DNA from: Acanthosepion pharaonis
Lineage: Eukaryota > Mollusca > Cephalopoda > Sepiida > Sepiidae
DNA: 64,000 nt
Reading direction: 5' to 3'
Assembly (NCBI GenBank): GCA_903632075.3
Contig: CAHIKZ030005496.1
Location: 647,501-711,500, forward strand
Below, piece by piece: positions 1 to 10,571 of the stretch. Every line of letters begins with the position of its first letter. Positions within the stretch are counted from its first letter, which is position 1. Position numbers and translations under genes: made by a program. The notes under the pieces were generated by a model. It saw nothing but the letters and a program-made list of their open reading frames with translations, searched no databases and was not told the DNA's origin.

Positions 1-140
1 ATTTTTAAACGTGAAGATACTCACCTGGAAAATTTCTTTTTTATATACATATCTCAGCTGATTAAAGTATTCGACATTAACGTCTGTCATTGTTAAGAAT
101 TCTTTTTTGCACCAATCTTATCAGAATATATCGTGTTGGC

Positions 141-285
141 AGGGGGCACTTCGACGTGAGGTAATGTTTAACAAGCTTGTCTCTTTAGATCAATTAGGAG
201 TAGTGGGTTAGATCCTCACGTGTTTCGCCATATTTTCTTCCTTGTGCCACATCTATGCTACCTTTAGTAAATTAATATATCATAA
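141..285 (+). mobile_element. tRNA-like SINE, family A
   Basis: A roughly 140-bp unit begins with a GGGGCACTTCGACGTG-like head, runs through a tRNA-like stretch (AGTAGTGGGTTAGATCC resembles a degenerate B box) and ends with TTGTGCCACATCTATGCTACC. The same unit recurs at 13050-13470 (three tandem copies), 15780-15912 and 63385-63520. The inferred identity is a tRNA-derived SINE; the A box is weak, so a tRNA-like low-copy repeat is the alternative. Confidence 0.6.
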
Positions 286-540
286 AGGCAGGCAATTTAC
301 CTACACCAAAATTTATATTCATTCAGAAGTAACTCACTGCTAACCCAAATCTAGATAGGTTTTGTGACCTGTCAGACCATAATCACGTTAACAGATCGAA
401 ATCTTCTGTTAGCCTAGGTAATTGTATTCATCCCCTGCGTTCTAGGCCTCTTTCGTGGTTTACAACACTTACCATACCACAGTGGTCACCCGTCTGAGTA
501 TTGGCCACTTTTGTAAATTCAGTTATATGGCGAGAAAAGA

Positions 541-1160
541 TGTTTTTTTGAAATAAGATGACCGGAGATGAATAGCATTTAAGTTATCGTATATACTCGT
601 GAATAATCTATTTAATGTATAGTGCGAGTGAAGAAAATGAATATAACTCGTGTATAATGCGAACCCAGCTTCAAAGCCTTATCGTCGTCAAATATTGCAG
701 TACCGGGCATCCTGAACATATTCCATAGGAAGGAAATGGTTTTCATTCATTTTTGTACAAGGCTATCCCAAAATGGCGAGAGAAAAAAAAACACTAAATC
801 GGCACACAGCTAATGATGTTCTACTCTTCATGTAGCAACAGAAAGAAAGAATCTAGGCCACAGAGAGACAGACTAAAGGAGCTTATCTGTATCGTTATGG
901 TTAACCTAAAGGTACCGTGAGAATATAGACCTACCAGCGAGGTCACGGTCACCGAAATTGCATGAATTATAAAGAGAGATTAATAACACTTAAGTTATCG
1001 TATATACGCATGTATAAGTCTATTTAATGTATAGAGCGATTCCTGATATTTAGAGAAAAAATTTCATTTTTCATATAACTCGTGTATAATGCGACCCCAG
1101 ATTCTGAGCCATACTTATAACCTTATCGTCGTCAAATATTGCAGTACCGTACATGCCACT
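541..1160. repeat. Diverged direct duplication, offset about 411 bp
   Basis: The block starting with AAGTTATCGTATATAC at 581 recurs at 992, and both copies continue through TAATCTATTTAATGTATAG-like sequence, ACTCGTGTATAATGCGA, and CTTATCGTCGTCAAATATTG with AGTACCG. The second copy has an extra stretch in the middle. No coding capacity is visible. Confidence 0.75.
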
Positions 1161-1690
1161 TACATAGTAGCAAACCACCCACATTTCCTCCGTATTCCAT
1201 CGGCTAGAAGTAAGTTCCACTCAAACAGCTTCCTTCCGTGAACCAATGCTCTATGGAAAAGACTCTAAAGAGGAATATTTCCCCGATTACTACAATCTTA
1301 ACCTGTTCAAGTCTATAGTCAACAGTTATCTCCCCTTCTATCCATATAAACTACCCCTTATTTCAACCCTCTACGTCTAGTGGCACCCGGAACTTCTTTA
1401 CAAAAGCAATATGTCAGCGATGAAACACACACGAGTGAACAAGAAAGTAGATTGGAGAAAGGAAAAAAAACAAACATTGTTAATCCTTCATTTATATTTG
1501 TAGCTTTTAAGCGACACACACAATGAATGACGTTCAACTGTTCATGTAGCAACAGAAAGAAAGGCCATGGGAAGGCAGATTAAAGGAGCTTATCTGTACC
1601 GTTAAGGTTAGCCAAAGTTACTGGGATAATGTAGGCCTACCAGCGAAGCTACGGTTACCGAAAATGCAGGAATTTAAACCACTTCATAAA
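780..1690. repeat. Second direct duplication, offset about 714 bp
   Basis: The segment TCATGTAGCAACAGAAAGAA near 829 recurs near 1543. Both copies continue with AGGAGCTTATCTGTA, CCTACCAGCGA and TTACCGAAA-like sequence (to about 955 and 1670). Together with the 411-bp duplication this suggests an old, interrupted tandem array. Confidence 0.7.
1190..1360 (+). pseudogene. LINE reverse transcriptase C-terminal remnant
   Basis: One frame reads FPDYYNLNLFKSIVNSYLPF, matching the C-terminal signature FPESYNLQLFK of the better preserved LINE copies at 8506-8997 (minus) and 17880-18360 (plus). The upstream part is frame-broken. It is a short fossil of the same APE-type LINE group. Confidence 0.6.
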
Positions 1691-1789
1691 AATACCATGT
1701 ATATGTGGTATAAGAAATATACTCGGGAATGATTTTTTAGACGATTCACAAAACAATAGAACGAGAATAAAAATTGAAACTCGAACATA

Positions 1790-2000
1790 CAAATATATTT
1801 ACTTACATTATTTGCATTATTTCGACTGTCATCCCCATCTTCATTGCCATATTCACAAAATTTCGGTCATGTCCCAATGGATAAAGGCGGTGGATAGTTC
1901 CAATGACTAAACCCAAAGAGTTGTGAGTTAACTGTGACATCCGTAAGAAGCGTGGCACATGGACGGTGGACGAAATAAAACTTTCAGTTCGACATTCTAC
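1790..2000. repeat. Dispersed repeat, related to 2560-2780
   Basis: The sequence ATGGACGGTGGACGAAATAA near 1960 matches CTACGGTGGACGAAATAA near 2633 in direct orientation. The complement of 1800-1870 (ATATGGCAATGAAG ... GACAGTCGAAATAATG) matches 2698-2760. The locus is therefore a scrambled pair of copies of one repeat. Confidence 0.55.
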
Positions 2001-2021
2001 ATAAATATATGTTTGTGCATT

Positions 2022-2041
2022 TATATATATATATATATATA
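2022..2041. repeat. Short (TA)n array
   Basis: About ten TA units; it precedes the hairpin repeat starting near 2044. Confidence 0.9.
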
Positions 2042-2043
2042 TA

Positions 2044-2256
2044 GTCTATGAAAAACTATGGAATCCGTATGGGTAGACTCAAGGAGGATAAAATCCAGAG
2101 AGCTCAATGTAAATCCAGAACAAATAATTTAAACAAAAACAGACCACTTTTATGTTTCAACCTTTGGAAGTAAAGTCTGATGATCCGCAGTCCTTTAAAA
2201 GGGCTGTGGTAAAATAATTTATTACATGGAATCTTAAAAGTGGTCTGTTTTTTTTA

Positions 2257-2262
<6 letters not shown>
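2044..2262 (+). repeat. Hairpin repeat with hammerhead-like core
   Basis: Arms AACAGACCACTTTTA (near 2137) and TAAAAGTGGTCTGTT (near 2236) are inverted. Between them lies TCTGATGATCC followed by a long hairpin (CCGCAGTCCTTT / AAAGGGCTGTGG), a layout resembling a hammerhead core with stem II, although the following GAAA is altered to TAAAA. The family recurs at 15000-15210, where the outer flank is inverted relative to the hairpin. Confidence 0.6.

Positions 2263-2322
<60 letters not shown>
2261..2322. repeat. (AT)n microsatellite
   Basis: About 31 AT units directly follow the hairpin repeat. Confidence 0.95.
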
Positions 2323-2326
<4 letters not shown>

Positions 2327-2460
2327 ACATTTATGTTTATACATTCTTTTATAGATAAATAATGTTGTTTAATACTGTTTATTATAAACAGAGCATTTAC
2401 TTAAATATTTGTATATATAAAAAGAATGTATAAACATAAAAATGTCTTAAAATAATTGTT
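2323..2460. repeat. Palindromic fragment of a tRNA-like SINE (family B)
   Basis: AAGACATTTATGTTTATACATTC at the left is mirrored by GAATGTATAAACATAAAAATG at the right. The loop contains TTTAATACTGTTTATTATAAA, a sequence also found in the family B SINEs at 55065-55374 and 60715-61110. Confidence 0.7.
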
Positions 2461-2481
2461 GGACTTTTCATAATGTGTGAC

Positions 2482-2484
<3 letters not shown>

Positions 2485-2542
<58 letters not shown>
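2485..2542. repeat. Compound (AT)n(GT)n microsatellite
   Basis: About 15 AT units pass directly into about 15 GT units. Confidence 0.95.
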
Positions 2543-2547
<5 letters not shown>

Positions 2548-2559
2548 AAAACTGGTATT

Positions 2560-2780
2560 GGAGAGTTGAGTTAAAAGGAAATAACTGAGATATCCCGAAG
2601 GGCATGGCACGTGGAAGGAGAACAATCTACTACGGTGGACGAAATAAAGTGTTCCAAATTTCCAATCACCTGAAGAAAGCCGGAGCGTACAACGACAGAA
2701 ACGTTGTTAATATGGCAATGAACTTAAGGATAACAGTCCGAATAATGTAAATAATTGTAAGTAATCTTAATACCTCATCT
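2560..2780 (+). repeat. Dispersed repeat with degenerate hammerhead-like core
   Basis: The segment contains CACCTGAAGAAAGCC and, 21 bases later, GAAACGTTGTTAA. This spacing resembles CUGANGA, stem II, GAAAC of hammerhead repeats elsewhere in the window, but no good stem II pairing remains. It shares sequence with 1790-2000. Confidence 0.45.
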
Positions 2781-3884
2781 CAGAAATATAGACAGAAAAA
2801 TATGCTTGTATCTATATTTCTTTAGTCTATGGTTTTGTCGGCATTCTTCTTTGGAAAACGGATTTTTTGTTGCTTGACGTCTTTTCTTCATCTGTGAGGA
2901 GATTGTCCAGCATTCACTGCCCTAAAGGTAGACTGATATTGCATAATAGTTTGCTACTCTTTATTGTCTTTGGCTGTAATTTCAAACATGAAGTAACTAT
3001 TTACAATATAAATTAAAAATATGATTTTATAAGATGTTATTTATTTACTAACTGTTTATGCTTTATTAAAAAATATACAGGTGCAATCGTTCATTTATTT
3101 TAATCATTATATCTCTGCATCTATATTTTTTCAGACGAGAAATATTGAAATATTTGTGATCTTACAAAATATTTTCGGGAAAGATTTAATCAATTTTAGC
3201 GTGTTTCTAACTGAAACATATCTTAAATGAAACCATGAACACAAAATATCTTCTTCATACACACTGAATACATAAATGTAGATAAAAACGTTCTTACTTG
3301 ATTTACTTACTTGATATTGATTCTCACAGCACGAATTTGTTATAATTCTTATTATGTAAAAATATTTCAGATAATTTTATAACTATGCTCTCGATTACAT
3401 AAAGTAAATAAAGGCATGTCTATATGATATTTCTTTATATTCAATAGTCTAAGAAAACCTTTCTTAATGTTTAGAAGAATTGAAAGACATTTTGGAATTG
3501 GAAATTCGTTAAACTGAATTGAATAATTTACTTCCTCGCCTCTAACTTAATCTTTATAAAAAGAAACACGCCTAAAATAGTTTTGGATATGCGATCTTGT
3601 AATGTTCTAAAATAACATTCGCGTTACAAAGAAATTAAAACAAAAATCTAAAAACTGATACATTTAGATTTGCTAAATAATTGCTGACAGCTAAAACTAA
3701 CACAGATTAAGAATACAGACCCTGTTCATACCGCGTAACATTATATTTGTTGGCTTTTTTGTTACGCTGGTTGGCTGCGTTATTTGCCACCAGCGATGGT
3801 GTTCCTTGTCCGGATTCTCTTTAAAAAAAAAGGCTTCTTTTTAAATGCTAATTTTAAATTATAAATATTATAGATTGTTCATTT
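2781..3884. other. Unrecognised AT-rich DNA
   Basis: Low-complexity A- and T-rich sequence with no open frame, RNA gene or repeat that I can recognise. Confidence 0.6.
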
Positions 3885-3990
3885 GATAATGAATGATATA
3901 AAGATATATTTAAACTACGAGGGAAGACTGATATTTGATAATTAATGATATAAAAATATATTTAAACTAGAAGGGAAGACTGGCATATTT
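3885..3990. repeat. Two tandem 52-bp units
   Basis: GATAATGAATGATATAAAG at 3885 recurs as GATAATTAATGATATAAAA at 3937, each followed by ATATATTTAAACTA and GGGAAGACTG. Confidence 0.85.
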
Positions 3991-5075
3991 AGGAAAGATA
4001 TTAGAATCAACAAGAATTTATAATGGGAGCAAAACGTCTGCATGCGGATAGAAAAGGATTTGCGTTAATATAAAATTAAAATAAAGAAAAGAAAATAGAA
4101 AAGCAAAATAATAAGGACCTATATTCTTGCCGGGTTTATTAAATTTTTAAAAAGGTAACTATAAGAAGAAGGCTGGAGATCGTCATATGATTTGTTATCT
4201 GAGCTCAAATCTTAACAGAATATACGTAGTTGCTGGACCACACAGGATAATGTAGTAAAGATGGCTGCGTACTAGATTTCGATAATGCTAGATCTGAGTC
4301 AAGCATTGTTCTTTAGTGCTAAGGTAATAAATGGTAGGCAGCAGATGGATAAAAGAAATTTCTGGTCAGCAAGTTTTATATGAAATGCAAATTCGCACAT
4401 TTTTCTCGGAAGATTCCGTAGTTCATTACCGTATTAAATATAGTTAAAACAATCGTCAGATTTTTAAAATATTTGGTATATATATGTGTGTACTTTGTCA
4501 TTACTGAAACCACAACAAATTAACAATTTAAAAACTGCATAAATGAATGTCTTTGGAAACATGCATTTCTTAATATTTATATAAACATTTTGTAAAAAAA
4601 TGTGTATGTAACAATAACATATGTATACATTTTGTTCATCTCTTGCTGCTCTCAAACATCTGAACTTTATCGTGTGTGGCTCTTATATTGAATAAGTTCT
4701 GCCACCACTGAGACACTTGTACAATATGAATCCCACTGTCCTAACATCAGCTACAATCGTTCATTGAAAAGATCAGTAAAAATGGTTAGAATGAACTTTA
4801 GATGCAGCGTTTTTTTTTGTTTTTTTTTCATTCAGAGAATATATGCATTTATACGATTGCCAAGGGTATACCACGCTAAATAGTTCTAGTTATCCGGATT
4901 TCGAATTTTTCCCTCTTCTTGACTAATCGAAAACTAAGGCTTAAAAGGCCAGTCGGCCCTATTATTTAATCCATAGCTGATGAGAGAAAAATTGTATTCA
5001 TAACTTTCTCAAGGTTAATTGGACGAAAGTGAACTCAACCAAGTAAAACTAACTGTAATAATATTACGTCTATAT
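3991..5075. other. Unrecognised AT-rich DNA
   Basis: No recognisable gene. The 63-codon minus frame near 4464-4655 has no domain and an AT-driven composition. Confidence 0.6.
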
Positions 5076-5109
5076 CTATCTATCTATCTATCTATCTATC
5101 TCTCTCTCT

Positions 5110-5142
<33 letters not shown>
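5076..5142. repeat. (TATC)n then (TA)n compound microsatellite
   Basis: About eight TATC units, a short CT run and about 14 TA units. Confidence 0.95.
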
Positions 5143-5146
<4 letters not shown>

Positions 5147-5740
5147 CAAAAAACTTTATTATTAAATAAAAGAAATGAATTAACAATAAATTGTAAGCAT
5201 AGTTAACCCTTTACCTTACAATTTAGTTAAATTTGTGAATGTAATGTTTGTTCTTATATTTTAGTTGTACCGCGTTGCACCATATATGGGATATCTTTCT
5301 ATTTGTAAGATTAATCTGGATTAATCTTATTTTGTACAATTTCATAGTAGTATTAGTAACATCTTGTACAGATATAGCAATAATTGGTTGTTGTTTTTCA
5401 CATTTTGCATTGATTGGTTATATGAAGCATCTTTATTTAACAGTTACATATGAATTTACCAAATAATTCTACATGTTTAAATTATTTACTAGATTCTTAA
5501 AGAAGCACTTTATTTATCAACTACAGAAAAATAATGTAGGAAATATACAACGCATATAACTTGTTTAGCATTTTGTTAAATTACCTCAACACCCAACATT
5601 TATTTCTTAATAAATTGCATTACTTGATTTATATATTTTATGTAACCATATGTATCCGACTTAAGGTTAAGTATGGCTGGTGTTAGCTGCTAATCTATGG
5701 GCCATGAGCCATTTATAAAAAAAATAATTTTTAATTTTTA
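5143..5740. other. Unrecognised AT-rich DNA
   Basis: A 72-codon plus frame at 5248-5466 is hydrophobic but its AT-driven composition and lack of a motif make coding unlikely. Confidence 0.5.
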
Positions 5741-5881
5741 CTTATTTTAAATATGACGTTGGTCATATTTGATTGGTTGATCAGAGTTAAACTCACAAAC
5801 GTCGTAATCACCATGTTTTTTAGAAAAAATATGTATTTTTCTTTTAAATCTAACTTAATCGTTCACTCACCAGTAATTTAC

Positions 5882-5934
5882 AATCGCCTGATGAGATGCA
5901 TTGACATGCATTGTAACACAACTGTGTAGCGATT
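5882..5934 (+). ncRNA. Hammerhead ribozyme-like motif (near complete)
   Basis: Read directly: stem I AAUCGC (5882-5887) pairs with GCGAUU (5929-5934); core CUGAUGA is at 5888-5894; stem II GAUGCA/UGCAUU (5895-5900/5907-5912) closes a 6-nt loop; the next bases are GUAA where GAAA is expected; stem III ACAC/GUGU (5916-5919/5924-5927) closes a 4-nt loop; the cleavage triplet would be GUA, ending at A5928. Every helix is present. The only core departure is U at position 13, which is normally A and would be expected to impair cleavage. It lies in a dispersed repeat with relatives at 8163, 23211, 42781 and 61193. Confidence 0.75.
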
Positions 5935-5983
5935 TTTACATGTTTTCGATGTAATGTCCCATAATAAATTATATATGGTGGAC

Positions 5984-6375
5984 TCTCCCGTCGTATTCGA
6001 CGTATGAGGGTCAAGCAGCTAGACAATTCCTAGCCCAGACACCTGCTGATATGATTTGATTATCGTGGTGAGGGCTTTGTGCAGAACCAACCACTTTTTG
6101 AAGGGCCGAATACACAGACCTGGTGCACTACGTGTTGTAAGGTCCCCAAACGACCTTCCGCAGGTATTGAATTCAGAGTTGTCCTTTTCCTAGACCAGTT
6201 GCCATCCAAGGATATAGAACCCAGACTGTCCTGATATTTACCCAAAGCTGGGTGGGAGAAGAAAAGCATTAATATATTTCCCAAGTGTATTAGCACGTAA
6301 GTGAATGTAATGGATTCGACTGGAATTCAAACTCGGCTCTCCGATTCCTCATCCGAGCCGTTATCCACTACTCCA
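5984..6375 (-). mobile_element. tRNA-headed SINE, family C
   Basis: On the minus strand the head starts near 6375 with GTGGAGTAGTGGATAACGG (A-box-like) and GAGTTTGAATTCC (B-box-like), then CATTACATTCACTTA and a body extending to GGGAGAGTCCACCAT. A second copy is at 20305-20658, truncated in the head by a microsatellite. The tRNA-like part resembles that of the 5S-headed SINEs, and both share the ATTCACTTA/CCCTTGGG tail region. Pol III transcription is inferred from the boxes. Confidence 0.7.
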
Positions 6376-6387
6376 CCGTCACTCTAT

Positions 6388-6763
6388 GTATATACTTTCA
6401 TGGTAATTGCTCCGAGGAGCTGCATTCGCTGGTTCCCAGATTTCATGAATTCAAGGGCCCTACGAGGCTGGCATCCCTCTCTCACGCTTTCACTATCGAA
6501 ACTATTAAATGTTGCCGTCTCTTCTATGCCAATAGCTTCATATCTCGCAACTATCGGCTGTGGAACTCCCTTCCCTATTCCAGTTTCCCTGAGAGCTATA
6601 ATCTCCAACTATTCCAATGTAATGTCAATCGACATCTCCAGTTGTCTTGATCTATTCACGATCCTTCTCCTCATCATTTCCTCTATCACTCCTATCTTGC
6701 TCCAAATCTTCTGCAACCCCTTGCGTCCTGGTGGCTTCCCGCCTTGCTTAGGGTGAATCGCTT

Positions 6764-6768
<5 letters not shown>
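6388..6768 (+). pseudogene. LINE 3' end, reverse transcriptase C-terminus
   Basis: Read across several frameshifts, the DNA parallels 18105-18478 (FHGNCSEEL, SLVPR, HEFKGPTRLA) and ends in the shared 3' tail CTTGCGTCCTGGTGGCTTCC and CTTGCTTAGGGTGAAT. It abuts the head of the family C SINE on its left and an (AT)n array on its right. It is a dead 5'-truncated copy of the APE-type LINE. Confidence 0.8.

Positions 6769-6836
<68 letters not shown>
6763..6836. repeat. (AT)n microsatellite
   Basis: About 36 AT units, starting exactly at the LINE 3' end. Confidence 0.95.
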
Positions 6837-6838
<2 letters not shown>

Positions 6839-7640
6839 GATGGATAGATAGACCGGTTTTTCTTATTACTCTTCAGCTCTTTCCTTCTCTATTTCTCCTC
6901 TTTCAGTTTTTCTTTGTTGTATGTCAGCTTTAACTTCATGTCTTACTTCATACTTTTGCATCTTTCTCGTTCTTCTTTTCTCTCTCTTTTCATCACTCGT
7001 TTAACTTTTGACATTTTTTTTTTTAACCATGACTTTCCTCTTTTCCGTATCCTTTTTCTTTTCTTCTTTTCCTTTCATTCTGTCTTCGTTTTCTTCTTGT
7101 TCTTCCCTTCTTTTGCCTTCTGGTTATCTTTCGTTGACCCTTAAATTCCATCAATCTCACCTCTTGTGTTTCGGGCAGAGTTCCAAGTACCCCACTTATG
7201 AGGTTAACGCTAACCTTAATGGCCGGCAGCTTCCTCAGTTCTCGCGCTAAGTTCCGGACGTTTTTTTTATTTGTTCGGTTTTTATTGATTTATCTCCAAC
7301 CTGTGGTCTGCTGGCAACTGTACATTTATCTGTGTTTTATTTCCTTGTTCAAAAATGCAAGATCCAGTCTCTCCGCTTAAAAAAAAGCGGTTATTCTTCA
7401 TCTCAATGTCTTCAGATATTTCTCGCTTTTTTAACATTTAGACCAGCGTCTAATTCCTGTTGATACCATTTGTTTAAATGTCGAAATGCAAGACTTGCCG
7501 AATTCCTATTGAAGGGTTGTGTCGGCGTTCGGGTATTTCCCTTTTTTTATGTAACGTATCATTTCAGGATGTGCATGATTATGATTTTCCACAACGTTTT
7601 CTCCAGCAATATTTGCTATTTTAATGCTCTTTCCAATTCC
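6837..7640. other. Pyrimidine-rich unrecognised DNA
   Basis: Long T/C-rich stretches (6880-7130) give Phe/Ser-rich plus frames with no domain. The composition suggests the antisense of a purine-rich repeat, but I cannot assign it. Confidence 0.5.
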
Positions 7641-7860
7641 AATTTCTGACATCCATATACGCAAGCATGTTAGGAGATTTACTTTCTGTTTCTTTCTGTC
7701 ACGCTTTCATTCAGTATATCCTGTGAGTGTCAAATTCTCCTAGCTGACTTTACTTTCATCTCTCTCGTTCTGATTCTAGATATAAGTGTGTTTATATTTT
7801 TGATTCAGTTGTCCTTCAAACATCCCCGTTGTGTACATTCTCCGTGCATGCCATTCTCAG
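7641..7860. repeat. Dispersed repeat D, copy 1
   Basis: Contains TTTCTGTCACGCTTTCATTC, TCCTGTGAGTGTCAAATTC, TTGTCCTTCAAACAT and CATTCTCCGTGCATGC, all of which recur in the same order at 14158-14360. A more diverged copy is at 16050-16225. Each copy ends at CATTCTCAG. Class unknown; an element 3' end is plausible because copy 1 ends at an (AT)n array. Confidence 0.75.
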
Positions 7861-7861
<1 letters not shown>

Positions 7862-7898
<37 letters not shown>

Positions 7899-7931
7899 GA
7901 TTGTATTATATATCTTGCTGTTCTGTCTTTT

Positions 7932-7971
<40 letters not shown>
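7862..7971. repeat. Two (AT)n arrays
   Basis: AT arrays at 7862-7896 and 7935-7970 flank the sequence CGGATTGTATTATATATC. Confidence 0.95.
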
Positions 7972-7977
<6 letters not shown>

Positions 7978-7994
7978 AAAAAGAAAGAGCTGTG

Positions 7995-8294
7995 TCATAT
8001 ATAATCTGCTGTTCGTATTGATATTTTTATTTTTACAAAACAGTGGTCAATGTAAATTTACAGAGATTAAATATTACAAATAAACTGTTTAAAAATATGA
8101 TTACATCGCTACACAGGAATTACTATGTTTCTAAATCAGAAGCTAACAACATCAAATCAATTATCGCTTGAAAATGAAAGAGAAGTAATGTATTTTTCAC
8201 TTAATTATATAATTGAATTTGAAGTTTCTGTTTCTGAAATATGTGTGTAGCGATGGAAGCATATTTTTAAAACAGTTTATTTGTAATATTTTAA
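7995..8294. repeat. Inverted-repeat element with hammerhead-like ends
   Basis: Arms of about 45 bp, 8070-8113 (from AATATTACAAATAAACTG to CGCTACAC) and 8245-8290 (from GTGTAGCG to GTAATATT), are nearly perfect inverted copies. In each arm GTGTAGCGAT is the 3' strand of a hammerhead-like fold. On the plus strand 8163-8254, stem I AUCGC/GCGAU, a long stem II and GAAAU are visible, but the core is UUGAAAA. The left flank 7998-8065 matches the complement of 43250-43400. Confidence 0.7.
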
Positions 8295-8299
8295 ATTAG

Positions 8300-8348
<49 letters not shown>
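8300..8348. repeat. (AT)n microsatellite
   Basis: About 24 AT units between the inverted-repeat element and the LINE 3' end. Confidence 0.95.
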
Positions 8349-8351
<3 letters not shown>

Positions 8352-8505
8352 ATTATCTGTTTTGTTTTTTTGTTTTTTTTGTTTGTTTTAAGCATTACGC
8401 CTGAGCAAGGCGTGAAGCCACTAGGATGCAGGGGTTGCAGAATATTTGGAGCGAGAGCAGATAGGAGTGATAGAAGAAAGGATGAGGAGAGGGATAGTGG
8501 GTAGA

Positions 8506-8997
8506 TCAAGGTAATTGGAGATGTCGATTGACATTACATTTGAATAGTTGGAGATTATAGCTCTCAGGGAAAGAGTAATTGGGAAGGGTGTTCCACAGGC
8601 GAGAGATGCGAGGTATGAAGCTATTGCAGTAGAAGAGACGGTTACATTTAAAAGTTTCTACAGTGTAAGGGTGAGAGCCGGATGCCAGCCTCGTAGGGCC
8701 CTTGAATTCATGGAGTCTGGGAACCAGTGAAAGCAGCTCATCGGCGCAATTACCATGAAAGTATTTGTAGAAAAGACAGCGAGAGGCGACGGTGCGTCTG
8801 TGAGAGAGTGACTGTAGACGAGACGCCAGATCAGGGCCAATTATATTACATATCCGTCTCTGGATCTTGTCAAGAACTCCGAAGTAAACAGAAGGTGCCC
8901 AAACCATATATGGCAGCAATACTCCATGCAAGGACGAATGGTTGATTTGTATATTTGAAGTATCGATTCCGGGGAGAAAAATTTCCTGGCGCGGCAC
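8506..8997 (-). pseudogene. LINE ORF2 C-terminal region
   Basis: The 163-codon frame continues the LINE protein: ICNIIGPDLASRLQSLSHRR, ASRCLFYKYFHGNCADEL, FKGPTRLASGSHPYTVE, SRLWNTLPNYSFPESYNLQ and the final VNRHLQLP before the stop at 8506. It is about as long as the same region at 17880-18360. It overlaps the palm/thumb fragment out of frame, so the two are separated by a frameshift. Confidence 0.85.
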
Positions 8998-9551
8998 AGA
9001 GAGCCAACTTTCCTCGCGGTGGAAGAAGCAATTGACTCAATGTATTTGTTCCATCTCATGTCAGCAGTCAACGTGAGACCGAGCAGACGCAGTGGGTTGC
9101 TCTCAAGAAGTTGACTATCAGAGATTCTAATGGGGAGCAGGGAAGGATCTCTATGGTGATTAATAGAGATTAGTTTAGTTTTCGAGGCGTTAAAGATGAC
9201 AAACCAGATCTTGCCCCAGATAACAACCGATTGGAGGTCCATTTCAAGACGAGCGGCCAGGTTAGTTTTGTCACCGACACTAGATTTGTTTTTGAGGCAG
9301 GAGTAAATTGTAGTGTCATCCGCATAGATGCCAACTTGGGAATCTATGTCGTCAGGAAGGTCGTTGATGAAAATAAGGAATAGAGTGGGGCCAAAGATGG
9401 AGCCTTGAGGGACACCTGCGTTCGTGGGATAGGAACTGGAGGAGAATCCATTGAGAACGACCTTCAATTCACGGTTTGACAGGAATGATTGTATTAGGTC
9501 AAACAATCGTAATACCATAACCCTGGATTGCGAAGAAGGCCGGCATGCCAA
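8841..9551 (-). pseudogene. LINE reverse transcriptase, palm and thumb
   Basis: A 236-codon frame holding IESFLSNRELKVVL-like sequence (read as IQSFLSNRELKVVLNG), AGVPQGSIFGPTLFLIFIND, and the catalytic box YADDTTIYS with both Asp residues intact, then WFVIFNASKTKLISINHH, LGLTLTADMRWN and YKSTIRPCMEYCCHIWFG. It overlaps the preceding fragment by a frameshift and ends in a frameshift into the C-terminal fragment. The active-site residues are preserved although the gene as a whole is dead. Confidence 0.9.
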
Positions 9552-9838
9552 ACTCTATCAAACACTTTGGAGATGTCTAGGGCCACGGCACGAGCCTCGC
9601 CGTTATTTTGAAGGGCTTGGTAGACGGTTTCAGTGATGGCCTTAAGCACATCAGCTGTAGATCGGGCGTAGCGGAAACCATATTGCTTGTCGGAGAGCAG
9701 GTCGTGTGAGGTAAGGTGGTTAACCACTTCGGCGTTGATTAGGGCTTCGAAGACTTTGCCGAAAAGGGGCAGGAGACTAATAGGACGGTAATTAGAGGGG
9801 TCAGAGGGGTCTCCAGAGTTCTTTAAAGACACGAACAA
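9494..9838 (-). pseudogene. LINE reverse transcriptase, fingers/palm N-part
   Basis: Contains NSGDPSDPSNYRPISLLPLF, KQYGFRYARSTADVL and ARAVALDISKVFDRVWHAGL, the conserved N-terminal RT blocks; the catalytic first Asp is in the LDISKVFD block. The frame breaks after WHAGLLRNPGLW and continues in another frame in the next fragment. It would copy element RNA at the nicked target if intact. Confidence 0.85.
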
Positions 9839-10127
9839 TGGATGAGGACTTCCAGCAGCCAGGAAAACAGGATTCCTTGAAGCAGTAATTATATAGTTTA
9901 CAGAGGGCGGGCGCTAGCTCAGGCGCGCATTTCTTCAATAATGGCTAGTATGCCATCTCCACCACTAGCCTTGTGAGGTTCTCAATTGAATATAATGCCC
10001 AATACCAATGACGGGGTTATGTGCAACCCGATCAATAGGGCCTCAGTTCTTAGGGGGTAGTCGGTATGGGTACACCGGAGGAGTCGAGCGTTGACTTAAA
10101 TGAGAATTTCCGAGCAAAGCATTCAGC

Positions 10128-10571
10128 CTAGTCGGTAGAAGAGGTCAGGACCTCGAACTGGTTGAACAAAGAAGGTATGGAGGGTTTTCTATTGTTCAGG
10201 ACGCTCTTGCAGAGCCGCCAATAATCTTTGGAGCCAAACTTGTGAGATGCAATACGTTCCTTCATTCGAGCATCAAATATTGACTTAGCTTCGTTGAGGA
10301 CACGCTTACACTCCTTACGGGCGGAGGCAAAGAGACGTCTATTACAGTCCAACATGTCGCTACGAAATAGGTGAAAGAAGTGGTTCCTATGGGCAATGGC
10401 GGCTGGAGCAAGCAGCGGAAAACCAATGGGAGGAATGCGACTTGACCTCAAATTTCCTTGAGGGGATGAAAGCGTCAATTCCAGCTTTAACCCAGGATGA
10501 GACCTCAGAAGCACATTCTTGGACAGGGAATGAAAAGACAACATCCCAGGGGACATCGCGGAAGAAGTCAC
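10128..10571 (-). pseudogene. LINE ORF2 linker fragment
   Basis: A 147-codon frame upstream of the polymerase. Its second half (HRNHFFHLFRSDMLDCNRR, IASHKFGSKDYWRLCKSVLN, SIPSLFNQFEVLTSSTD) is the region between endonuclease and reverse transcriptase in this LINE group. Its first half is out of frame with the true sequence, which reads FIPSRKFEVKSHSSHWFS in another frame, so at least one frameshift is present. The frame ends in a stop at the point where the protein should continue to AECFARKFS. Confidence 0.75.

Noticed and set aside
6914..7380. Phe/Ser-rich plus frames
   Set aside because: They arise from a T/C-rich tract and have no protein-like pattern.
8548..9636. Plus-strand open frames across 8548-9636
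   Set aside because: They are antisense shadows of the LINE coding sequence.
8506..9838. Several separate host genes on the minus strand
   Set aside because: The frames are consecutive parts of one broken LINE reverse transcriptase.
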